From an uncultured Tateyamaria sp. (lineage in GTDB: Bacteria > Pseudomonadota > Alphaproteobacteria > Rhodobacterales > Rhodobacteraceae), in assembly GCF_947496075.1 (NCBI RefSeq), contig NZ_CANMBJ010000008.1:1-64000 (forward strand): DNA of 64,000 bases, read 5' to 3'. Below, one piece after another: positions 1 to 7,800 of this stretch (its first letter is position 1; every line of letters begins with the position of its first letter). A program made the position numbers and the translations under genes. The notes under the pieces were generated by a model. That model was given only the letters and a program-made list of their open reading frames with translations, searched no databases and had not been told where the DNA came from.

Positions 1-858
1 GTTTTAACCACCCTCTTCGGGTTCTTGATTGGAACTGCGCGAGACGCATCCAACCTCGCCGTCAAGACTGCTGCGACGGTATATGTTCAGATCTTTCGGA
101 ACATACCTCTGATCCTGCAGCTTGTGTTTCTTTATGCTGTTCTGATCAACTTGCCGGGACCGCGGCAGGCAATGTCATTGGCAGACACTGTTTTTATGTC
201 AAACCGCGGCATGATGCTGCCGGGCCTGAGCGTCTCTCCCGGCATCGCAGTGGCACTTTTACTAGCTTCGCTGGCGATGGGCGTACTGTTGATCTGGACC
301 AAGCTGCCATTCTTTCGTGGTCTGGCGGTCTGGATCGGTGGATCCATCGTTCTGTGCCTCGCCGTTACCGCTGCCTTTAGACCCGAGGGCGCCGGAATGT
401 TCTCTGTCCCGGAACTTAAGGGCCTGCGGTTTCGGGGTGGGATAACCATTCCCATTGAGCTGTTCGGGATGATTATCGCGATCACTCTCTACGGCAGCGC
501 CTATATTGCCGAGGTGGTCAGGGGTGGTTTGGCACAGGTGCCAAAAGGATTGACTGAGGCAGGCCAGGCTCTTGGGTTGACCAAAGCGGCAATCTGGTCG
601 CGCATCAAGATGCCTATGGCTCTTCGCTCCATCATCCCGCCGCTTGGCAACCAGTGGATCTTTATGATGAAGGCGACAACGATCGGGGTCGCGATCGGGT
701 TCAGCGACCTATTCTACATTGTATCGATCTCCATCACTCAATCCGGGCAGACCCTGGAATTAATCGCAATCCTCATGGGGGCATTCCTGTTGGTGAATGG
801 CGGGCTGGCTGTTTTCACCAACTGGCTCAACGCCCGTATGAAGCTGAAGGCGCACTGA
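1..858 (+). CDS. aapQ: Amino-acid ABC transporter permease, AapQ-like (5' end cut off)
   Basis: This is an inner-membrane permease of a polar amino-acid ABC importer (HisM/GlnP family). The reading frame is open from base 1, so the true start lies before the window. An internal TTG at 25 falls within the coding part and is not a credible start. Visible are hydrophobic segments, the FRNIPLILQL stretch typical of this family's first part, and a C-terminal EAA-type loop (GLTEAGQALGLTKAAIWSRI) that contacts the ATPase. The second permease follows after 1 bp and the matching ATPase sits at 14575-15312. The substrate-binding gene should lie just upstream, outside the window. The family is clear; the exact substrate is not. 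Confidence 0.88.
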   Translation, partial: VLTTLFGFLIGTARDASNLAVKTAATVYVQIFRNIPLILQLVFLYAVLINLPGPRQAMSLADTVFMSNRGMMLPGLSVSPGIAVALLLASLAMGVLLIWTKLPFFRGLAVWIGGSIVLCLAVTAAFRPEGAGMFSVPELKGLRFRGGITIPIELFGMIIAITLYGSAYIAEVVRGGLAQVPKGLTEAGQALGLTKAAIWSRIKMPMALRSIIPPLGNQWIFMMKATTIGVAIGFSDLFYIVSISITQSGQTLELIAILMGAFLLVNGGLAVFTNWLNARMKLKAH

Positions 859-859
859 C

Positions 860-1948
860 ATGGCGGATCTTTCGATTTCTCCACCAAACCGGACACAGTC
901 AGCGCTACAGGCATTGCGGAAACGAGCGTTTTCGTCGCCCAGCGATGCAGCTTTGTCGATTGTCGTCTTTGGTCTTCTGGCTTGGCTGGCCTGGACCCTG
1001 TTTGACTGGGCCGTCATCCGCGCGGTCTGGTTTGAAGAGAATGTCAGCCAATGCGGAAAAGGCACCGGGGCAGGGGCGTGCTGGGCCGTCATTGATGCCC
1101 GCCACAGGCTGATCCTGTTCGGCCTGTACCCGTTTGACCAACACTGGCGGTCAACCTTAGCCTGTGCCGCCATCATAGCAACCGTCGTCTTGTCCTGCTT
1201 TCCCATCATGTGGAGCACCAAGCGGTTGGCGACACTTTGGATGGCTGGCTTTGCCACCTACTACCTTCTGATGGAAGGCAGCCTGCTGGGTCTGCAACAG
1301 GTCACAACTGATGGATGGGGTGGCTTGTCACTCACACTGTTTTTGTTCTCGTCAGTCGTTCTGTTGGGTATGCCCATGGGCCTGGGCCTCGCGCTGATGC
1401 GGCGTTCGGAAATGCCATTGGTCCGTGGTTTCGCCGTGGTGCTGATCGATTTCGTTCGATCTCTGCCACTTTTGACCACGCTATTCACCGCCGCCGTTGT
1501 GCTGCCAATCATCCTGCCAAGCTGGTTGGAGGGGGACAAAATCTGGCGCGTAGTCATCGCCTTCGCGTTGTTCTTTGCGTGCTATCAAGCTGAAGTATTC
1601 CGTGGCGGTTTTCAGGCCATCCCGAAAGGCCAGTTCGAAGCAGGCAAGGCGCTCGGATTGACCTATTGGCAGATTCTGGGTCGGATCGTACTGCCGCAAG
1701 TGTTCCGCCATGCCCTCCCCTCGACCATCAACATGGTAGTGATCACCTTCAAGGAAACGGCAATCGTTATCATCATCGGCTTCTTTGATGTGATGGCGTC
1801 GGCCAAGGCTGCGTTCGGTACGGGTGAATGGGCACCATACTATTTGGAAGTCTACGTTTTTGTGGCTGCTATCTACTGGATTTTCATCTTTTCCCTCGGT
1901 CAATACGGCGAGTATCTGAAGGGTCGGATGGCGATTTCAGAGCGTTAA
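860..1948 (+). CDS. aapM: Amino-acid ABC transporter permease, AapM-like
   Basis: This is the second permease of the same importer, 362 residues and thus longer than GlnP-type permeases, as is usual for AapM, which has an N-terminal extension with extra membrane segments. About eight hydrophobic segments are visible. The EAA loop is KGQFEAGKALGLTYWQILGR near residue 255. The gene starts 1 bp after the stop of the first permease, which implies translational coupling. A hairpin followed by a T-run lies 22 bp downstream, so this permease transcript appears to end before the catabolic genes although the cognate ATPase is 12.6 kb away. Confidence 0.88.
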   Translation: MADLSISPPNRTQSALQALRKRAFSSPSDAALSIVVFGLLAWLAWTLFDWAVIRAVWFEENVSQCGKGTGAGACWAVIDARHRLILFGLYPFDQHWRSTLACAAIIATVVLSCFPIMWSTKRLATLWMAGFATYYLLMEGSLLGLQQVTTDGWGGLSLTLFLFSSVVLLGMPMGLGLALMRRSEMPLVRGFAVVLIDFVRSLPLLTTLFTAAVVLPIILPSWLEGDKIWRVVIAFALFFACYQAEVFRGGFQAIPKGQFEAGKALGLTYWQILGRIVLPQVFRHALPSTINMVVITFKETAIVIIIGFFDVMASAKAAFGTGEWAPYYLEVYVFVAAIYWIFIFSLGQYGEYLKGRMAISER

Positions 1949-1970
1949 AACAACCTCTCTGCAACTTAAA

Positions 1971-1997
1971 AAGCCGCCCAAGCGGCAGCTCTTTTTT
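1971..1997 (+). terminator. Intrinsic terminator after aapM
   Basis: A short GC hairpin (GCCGC, loop CCAA, GCGGC) is followed by AGCTC and a run of six T. It lies 22 bp after the aapM stop and before the converging VOC gene. Confidence 0.75.
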
Positions 1998-2065
1998 GCT
2001 TTCTGGATTGGTCACCACGCCTTTGCCGATGACTTTTTAGGCGTGGTTCTTAGATATCTCTGGTG

Positions 2066-2707
2066 TCAGTCCAAGGTGACGGAGCCATTCGGCGTGTTCA
2101 GTTCAAACGACATGGCCATATCCCCTTCATGCACCTGCGCAAGATGATCAACGCCAAGCGCAACCAGCGTTGCAGACAGCGTTGCAGGATCAGGGTGGTT
2201 CAGGTGCACAGCCTCCAGGGTCACACCCAAATCCTGTTGACCAGTTGAGGGGTGCGGGCCCGGGGACCATTCGATAAAAGCTGGCAAAAGGCCCTGCATC
2301 GGCAGGCTACCATCCTTTGGCACGGTCAAGCGCCACGACCGGTCACCGCGGGTAAACAGCACGACCTCCCCCAACTCGATTGGTGACGCGGCTATGACAG
2401 CATCCAGATCATCTGTGCCAACCACCCAGCACAGCGCGCGAGGCCGTTCCAGCAACCGCGTCTGAGTTTTTGGATCGTCCAGTGTGAACCAACGCGCCCG
2501 GCCGGGATCGGCGGGCGCATCTGGATCAATGGCGATCAACTCAAAAAAGCTGTCGTTGCCAGATTGCATAACACAGTTGTGGGTGCTCATCGCGTCATGC
2601 TTGCCGCCGCGCGGCACATCAACACCAAGCGTAGTCTTTAGTGTTGAAATGCCCTGTTCGAGCGTATCTGCTCCTATGGCGAAATGGTCGATCTTGTTGT
2701 TAGGCAT
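2066..2707 (-). CDS. VOC-superfamily (glyoxalase-like) protein
   Basis: This 213-residue protein begins with NKIDHFAIGADTLEQGI, the usual first beta-alpha-beta unit of the Glyoxalase_3-like VOC fold. A second half contains LEAVHLNHPDPATLSATL. Proteins of this group are often metal-dependent isomerases, dioxygenases or lyases, and many are uncharacterised. It is transcribed away from the molybdoenzyme gene at 2911 and shares the 203-bp promoter region with it, which suggests a joint role in the surrounding catabolic island. The substrate cannot be told from sequence. A start at the ATG with His/Glu metal candidates in the first strand looks sound. Confidence 0.75.
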   Translation of the reverse strand: MPNNKIDHFAIGADTLEQGISTLKTTLGVDVPRGGKHDAMSTHNCVMQSGNDSFFELIAIDPDAPADPGRARWFTLDDPKTQTRLLERPRALCWVVGTDDLDAVIAASPIELGEVVLFTRGDRSWRLTVPKDGSLPMQGLLPAFIEWSPGPHPSTGQQDLGVTLEAVHLNHPDPATLSATLVALGVDHLAQVHEGDMAMSFELNTPNGSVTLD

Positions 2708-2846
2708 GGTGCGGGTCCGTTTGTGATTTCAATCCACCCGCCTTTGCGAGCCGCCCGTATTGAACAAAATGGTTAGAAATAGTCATGCGGCTTGATGAAT
2801 TGGGTATTGAGTGATCCCATATTGAATTCACCCTGACAGAGCTGCA

Positions 2847-2861
2847 ATATTGTGTCAATAT
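2847..2861. promoter_or_regulatory. Palindrome in the VOC / molybdoenzyme promoter region
   Basis: ATATTG and CAATAT face each other across TGT. The right-hand 11 bases (TGTGTCAATAT, read on the minus strand as ATATTGACACA) recur exactly in the rhodanese/oxidase intergenic region at 6440-6450. A binding site for the island's IclR regulator is the natural guess but is not proven. Confidence 0.45.
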
Positions 2862-2910
2862 CAAGCATTACTGTTCAACATAGCAGCACAATTACATCGA
2901 GGCATACCGG

Positions 2911-5214
2911 GTGACGACATCAAGGCTCACGGCAAATCATTGGGGTGTTGGGCGCGCCCAGATCGTCAACGGACGTATTGCAAAAGTGACCGGCCACCTG
3001 GACGATCCGGACCCCTCTCCCATCAATGACAATATTGCGAGCAGTTTGAACGGTCGTGCACGCATTCTACGGCCAGCCATCCGCAAAAGCTGGCTGGAGG
3101 GGAACCGAACGGCGAAGCCACGCGGCAGAGATGCGTTCGTCGAAGTGTCATGGGGTCACGCACTGGACCTGATTGCCGACGAGGTTCAGCGTGTGCGCCG
3201 CGACCATGGTAACGAAAGCATCTTTGCCGGATCATATGGCTGGTCAAGCGCCGGCCGCTTCCACCATGCGCAAAGTCAACTGAAACGGTTTCTAAACACG
3301 GTCGGCGGCTTTTCGTTCTCGGAAGGCAACTACAGCTACAATGCTGCGCTCGTCATGATGCCTTACATTGTCGGTCCGTTTCGCCAGCATGTGGCGCAGG
3401 CAACGCGATGGACTGTCATTGCGGATCACAGTGATCTGGTGGTCATGTTTGGCGGTATGGCAAAGCGCAACACGCAAGTGAGCGACGGCGGAATTGCGAC
3501 ACACCGAATGCAAGACAACATACGCAAATGTGCTCAAAACGGCGTTGAGTTCGTGAACATCAGCCCTTTGCGTTCGGATACCGACCCGGTCCTGAAGGCG
3601 GAATGGATGCCGGCGAATCCCGGATCAGATACGGGCTTGATGCTTGGACTGGCATTCGTTCTGTGGTCCGAAGATCTTTTGGACCATGCCTTCCTCGAAC
3701 GCTACTGCGTAGGTTTCGATCACTTCGAAGCATACCTGTCAGGCAAGGCCGACGGCATACCCAAAACACCCGAATGGGCGGCGGGTTATACGGGATGCAG
3801 CGCCAATGGTATCCGAACACTCGCCCGCCGTATGGCCAAAAGCCGCTGCATGATTTCCGTTGCCGCCGGAGTACAGCGCGCGGACTATGGGGAACAACCG
3901 CTTTGGATGGCGGTTACGTTGGCCGCAATGCTGGGACAAATCGGATTGCCCGGTGGTGGCTATGTGATCGGTTACGGGGTGAACGGCAACGTCGGCAATA
4001 TGGAGAGGTTGTTTCGATGGGGAAGCCTGCCGCAAGGCAAGAACCCGGTCGGTAACTACATCCCCGTTGCAATGATTGCCGAGATGCTGCTGAACCCTCG
4101 TGGCACTTATCCATATCGTGGTGAAACCCGTACCTTCCCTGATGCGCGCCTTGTTTGGTGGGCGGGCGGCAATCCGTTTCACCATCATCAGGACTTGGGC
4201 CGCCTCCACGACGCGTTTCAGCGCCCGGAAACTGTGATCGTCAATGATTTGAACTGGACAACGATGGCGCGACACGCGGACATCGTTCTGCCTGTTGCGG
4301 CTGCGCAGGAACGGGAGGATTTCGGAGCCGGGAAATCAGACAACGCGCTTGTCCCAATGCATAAACTTGCAGATGCTCCAGGTGAAGCGCGCGTTGAATA
4401 TGACATCTATTGTGATCTTGCGGCCAGGTTGGGCACAAAGAATGCCTTCAGCGAACAGCGCAGCAGCCTCGACTGGATGAAACACATTTGGAACCAGACG
4501 CAAGAGACCGGTGCAAACCATGGCGTTGATCTACCCGATTGGGACGCTTTCCAAGCTGGCGACGTTATTAAGATCCCAGATCCATCGCCAAATCAGGTCT
4601 TTCTGGCCGAATTTAGATCAGACCCTGTTGCCAATCCGCTGCCAACTCCAAGCGGACGGATCGAAATCTATTCTGAAACACTGGCGTCCTTTGACCTACC
4701 GGATTGCAAAGGTCACGCCAGTTTCTTCCCGCCTCGCGATTTGGAGACGGGTCAAGGTGACCTGTATCTCTTGTCCGGCCAACCCAAAACGCGGCTGCAC
4801 AGCCAGCTGGACAACGGAGACTATAGCCTCAGCCACAAGATCAAGGGGCGTGAACCAGTTTTGATCCATCCAAAGGACGCCACCCGACGAGGGGTGTCGG
4901 ACGGGGATATCGTAGAAATATTCAACGCGCGTGGCCGTTGTATGGCCGGCGCCCGGGTCACTGACGAAATCCTGGAAGGGTCTATCTTCCTTTGGACAGG
5001 CGCGTGGTGGGATCCGGACTTTAGCGCCCCTCAGTCCCGCGATCGGCATGGGAACCCGAATGTCCTGACGCACGATTTGCGGACGTCGAATCTGTCGCAG
5101 TCACCAGCGTCGCATTCGGCCAGAGTTTCGTTGCATCGTTTTGAAGGTGACCTACCGGACATCACTGTACATGACGCGCCCACTCTATACAGTGAGCCGG
5201 GGCGCGGTTCATAG
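2911..5214 (+). CDS. Cytoplasmic molybdopterin oxidoreductase, DMSO/TMAO/biotin-sulfoxide reductase type
   Basis: This 767-residue protein belongs to the bis-MGD DMSO-reductase family. The N-terminus (VTTSRLTANHWGVGRAQI) carries no Tat signal and no Cys motif for an Fe-S cluster, as in cytoplasmic BisC. The stretch FAGSYGWSSAGR near residue 108 places a Ser where DMSO/TMAO/BisC reductases have their Mo ligand. The C-terminal molybdopterin-dinucleotide domain shows LLSGQPKTRLHSQLDNG. The likely chemistry is reduction of an S- or N-oxide, or hydroxylation of a small substrate. The start is GTG. The IclR regulator follows after 23 bp, probably in the same transcript. Confidence 0.85.
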   Translation: MTTSRLTANHWGVGRAQIVNGRIAKVTGHLDDPDPSPINDNIASSLNGRARILRPAIRKSWLEGNRTAKPRGRDAFVEVSWGHALDLIADEVQRVRRDHGNESIFAGSYGWSSAGRFHHAQSQLKRFLNTVGGFSFSEGNYSYNAALVMMPYIVGPFRQHVAQATRWTVIADHSDLVVMFGGMAKRNTQVSDGGIATHRMQDNIRKCAQNGVEFVNISPLRSDTDPVLKAEWMPANPGSDTGLMLGLAFVLWSEDLLDHAFLERYCVGFDHFEAYLSGKADGIPKTPEWAAGYTGCSANGIRTLARRMAKSRCMISVAAGVQRADYGEQPLWMAVTLAAMLGQIGLPGGGYVIGYGVNGNVGNMERLFRWGSLPQGKNPVGNYIPVAMIAEMLLNPRGTYPYRGETRTFPDARLVWWAGGNPFHHHQDLGRLHDAFQRPETVIVNDLNWTTMARHADIVLPVAAAQEREDFGAGKSDNALVPMHKLADAPGEARVEYDIYCDLAARLGTKNAFSEQRSSLDWMKHIWNQTQETGANHGVDLPDWDAFQAGDVIKIPDPSPNQVFLAEFRSDPVANPLPTPSGRIEIYSETLASFDLPDCKGHASFFPPRDLETGQGDLYLLSGQPKTRLHSQLDNGDYSLSHKIKGREPVLIHPKDATRRGVSDGDIVEIFNARGRCMAGARVTDEILEGSIFLWTGAWWDPDFSAPQSRDRHGNPNVLTHDLRTSNLSQSPASHSARVSLHRFEGDLPDITVHDAPTLYSEPGRGS

Positions 5215-5237
5215 CGACCAGAGCGGAGGACGACACA

Positions 5238-6002
5238 ATCACTGAGACGAAGGAACCCAAGGTCGACTCGACCCTGTCAAAGGGCCTGTCCATTCTTGAA
5301 ACGTTGGCGTCCTCACCCTCAAGCATGGGTGTGACCGAGCTTTCCAAAGCGTTGGACTTGACCAAGTCCAATACGTTCCGGTTGCTGCAATCCCTGACCG
5401 TGCTCGGATACGTCCGCCAAAGCCCGGACAAAACTTATGCAGCCACACTGAAAACATGGCAGGTGGGCCGAATCCTTCTGGATAATCTCAACCTGCGCGA
5501 ACTCGCTGCACCCGAAATGAAATACCTTTCGAGCGAAACGGGCGAAGCTATCTATCTGGCAGTGCCTGAAGATCTTTCAGTGATCTATATCGACAAGCGC
5601 GAGAGCTCAAAACCGATCAGGTCGTGGAATCCCGTAGGTGGATCAGCGCCCATACATTGCGTGGGCACGGGCAAAGCCATTCTTGCACAGAACTATGACG
5701 CATTGCGGGCTCAGGTTAGCGGACGACTGACCCGGCACACAGACCTGACAATCACCAACCTGACTGACCTTGACGCTGACGTCGATGAAACACGCCGCCA
5801 AGGCTATGCCTATGACAAGGGCGAGTTCCGGGATAGGATTCTGAGTGTGGGTGCCGCAATCAGCCTCCCGAATGGCCAAGCGATTGCAGCCTTGGGCATT
5901 TCCTTGCCCAACATAAACATGCCGGACAAAGGAATCGATTGGCTGGGATCATTGGTGGCACACGCCGCAGCCAGCGTTTCTGGCAAGGTCGCCAAAACCT
6001 AG
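5238..6002 (+). CDS. IclR-family transcriptional regulator, probable ATC start
   Basis: This has an N-terminal winged helix (VDSTLSKGLSILETLA, then GVTELSKALDLTKSNTFRLL) followed by the IclR effector domain (IRSWNPVGGSAPIHCVGTGKA and later RQGYAYDKGEF). IclR proteins are about 250 residues. No ATG, GTG or TTG exists in frame until a TTG at 5304, which would remove the first helix. In frame at 5238 lies ATC, seven bases after a good GGAGGA ribosome site at 5225-5230, giving 254 residues. I therefore place the start there. It probably controls the surrounding catabolic genes. Confidence 0.85.
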   Translation: MTETKEPKVDSTLSKGLSILETLASSPSSMGVTELSKALDLTKSNTFRLLQSLTVLGYVRQSPDKTYAATLKTWQVGRILLDNLNLRELAAPEMKYLSSETGEAIYLAVPEDLSVIYIDKRESSKPIRSWNPVGGSAPIHCVGTGKAILAQNYDALRAQVSGRLTRHTDLTITNLTDLDADVDETRRQGYAYDKGEFRDRILSVGAAISLPNGQAIAALGISLPNINMPDKGIDWLGSLVAHAAASVSGKVAKT

Positions 6003-6003
6003 G

Positions 6004-6405
6004 CTACTTCTTTTCTATCATCTCAACCGGACCACCCTTGTCTGCCCAGGTCGAGAAACCTTCTTTCAAATGCGCCGCCTGAAAACCCATGTCCTGCAAC
6101 GTGGCAACGGTCAAAGCGGACCTCCATCCTGACGCACAGTGGAAGACATACTTCTTGTCCTCCTGGCCAAACACATCCTTGTAGTAAGGGCTGTCGGGGT
6201 CGACCCAGAATTCGATCATGCCACGCGGTGCGTGAACCGATCCGGGGATTGCGCCTGTGCGCTGCCGCTCGCGAATGTCACGAATGTCCACGATGACAAC
6301 GTCCGGGTCATCCACCATACCGATCAGATCCGCCGTTTCAATCTCTTCGATCCGGTCGCGGGCCGCCTTGACCATGTCTGCTGCTGTTGTCTTGAGTTTG
6401 CTCAT
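6004..6405 (-). CDS. Single-domain rhodanese-like sulfurtransferase
   Basis: This 133-residue protein has a single rhodanese domain. It shows VVIVDIRDIRERQRTGAIPG and an active-site loop CASGWRSA whose Cys lies near residue 90. Rhodaneses move sulfane sulfur to thiol acceptors. The gene converges on the IclR gene with one base between stops and diverges from the FAD oxidase at 6523. A sulfurtransferase here hints that sulfur may be released from the island's substrate, but single-domain rhodaneses are widespread and the link is an inference. Confidence 0.85.
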   Translation of the reverse strand: MSKLKTTAADMVKAARDRIEEIETADLIGMVDDPDVVIVDIRDIRERQRTGAIPGSVHAPRGMIEFWVDPDSPYYKDVFGQEDKKYVFHCASGWRSALTVATLQDMGFQAAHLKEGFSTWADKGGPVEMIEKK

Positions 6406-6439
6406 CTGAGTGTGCCGTTATTTAGAATATGTATTTCAT

Positions 6440-6450
6440 ATATTGACACA
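6440..6450 (+). promoter_or_regulatory. Second copy of the ATATTGACACA motif
   Basis: This lies in the 117-bp divergent region between the rhodanese and the FAD oxidase. The 11-mer matches the minus strand of 2851-2861 exactly. It contains TTGACA, so it could be a -35 element or a regulator site. Confidence 0.4.
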
Positions 6451-6522
6451 CAATCTTGCGTGTTGCAACCTTGAGGGTAACGCATGTGACCGCTGGTCTG
6501 AACCTTGAAAGAGGTCGCTATC

Positions 6523-7797
6523 ATGACAAAAGATACCGCCGTTTCTCTTTGGGACACGTCAGCCGCAGAGGCGGATTATGAAAACGAAACTCTGGGCGAT
6601 GTTACGGTTGACGTTGCCATCGTAGGTGGCGGCTTCACTGGACTTTCAACGGCACTGCATTGCGCCGAAAAGGGCCTGTCGGCGCATGTTCTGGAAGCCA
6701 AGCAGATCGGATATGGAGGGTCGGGCCGCAATTGCGGGTTGGTGAACGCCGCCCTGTGGCTGCAACCTCAGAAAGTGCGCGAAAAGCTGGGCACTCTATA
6801 TGGCCCACGCTTTATCAAGAAGTTCGGCAGTGGCCCAAAGTACGTTTTCTCACTGATCGAAAAGCACCAGATCAGATGCGAGGTCACACGCACCGGGACA
6901 ATCCACGCGGCGCACGGCCCCAGTGGCTACATTGATCTCAAAGAACGCCACGAAGAATGGCAACGGCTTGGTGAACCGGTGGACCTGCTTTCGCGCGAAC
7001 AGGTCTCGGACATGATTGGGACCAACCACTTTCATGGCGGTTTGCTTGACCATCGCTGTGGCACCATCAATCCAATGGGCTATTGCCGTGGTCTGGCCCG
7101 TGCCGCGATGGGGGCAGGTGCCGCGATCAGTACCGGGGTGAGAGCAACCAAGTTGGAACGGGATGGCAGTCTTTGGAAAGTGGAAACTGACAAAGGTACG
7201 GTGACGGCCAAAGCGGTCATCCTGGGCACAAATGCTTATACGGATGATCTATGGCCCAATCTGAGCCGCATTTTCACGATGATCCATTATTTCCAGCTGG
7301 CGACAAAACCCCTGGGACCAGAAGCTGATCACATCTTGCCCGGCAAGCAGGGACTTTGGGACACGGGACAGATCATGTTCAACATCCGCCGTGATGCGTT
7401 CAATCGTTTACTGGTCGGCTCCATGGGCAAGGTTATAGGGTCCAAGGACCAAGGCCTGTCACATCGCTGGGCCAAAAAGCAGATTGCCCGCATCTTCCCC
7501 AACTTGGGACAGTTTGAGTTTGACGAAGCATGGCATGGACAGATCGCCATGACCCCCGATCACTTGCCGCGGATCTACGAATTGGACGTCAATCTGTTCA
7601 CACCCATCGGGTACAACGGGCGCGGGATTACAACCGGTACTATGTTCGGCGAAACGATGGCGGGTTTGTTGACAGGTATGGATCGCGCCGATCTGCCATT
7701 GCCAATGACAGCCCTACAAACCGTCCCGACCGCACCAATCGTTTCACGCATCTATCAGTCTGCATTCACCGCCAACCAAGTGCTCAAGGCAATATAG
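6523..7797 (+). CDS. FAD-dependent amine/amino-acid oxidase (DAO family)
   Basis: The N-terminal Rossmann motif VAIVGGGFTGLSTALH binds FAD, and the C-terminal YNGRGITTGTMFG is typical of the D-amino-acid-oxidase/sarcosine-oxidase/gamma-glutamylputrescine-oxidase group. The predicted reaction is oxidation of an amine to an imine, reducing O2 or a carrier. I start at the ATG at 6523, which follows AGAGGT, rather than the TTG at 6505. The hydantoinase A gene begins 3 bp after the stop. RidA at the end of the cluster could hydrolyse the imine formed here. Confidence 0.85.
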   Translation: MTKDTAVSLWDTSAAEADYENETLGDVTVDVAIVGGGFTGLSTALHCAEKGLSAHVLEAKQIGYGGSGRNCGLVNAALWLQPQKVREKLGTLYGPRFIKKFGSGPKYVFSLIEKHQIRCEVTRTGTIHAAHGPSGYIDLKERHEEWQRLGEPVDLLSREQVSDMIGTNHFHGGLLDHRCGTINPMGYCRGLARAAMGAGAAISTGVRATKLERDGSLWKVETDKGTVTAKAVILGTNAYTDDLWPNLSRIFTMIHYFQLATKPLGPEADHILPGKQGLWDTGQIMFNIRRDAFNRLLVGSMGKVIGSKDQGLSHRWAKKQIARIFPNLGQFEFDEAWHGQIAMTPDHLPRIYELDVNLFTPIGYNGRGITTGTMFGETMAGLLTGMDRADLPLPMTALQTVPTAPIVSRIYQSAFTANQVLKAI

Positions 7798-7800
7798 AAC

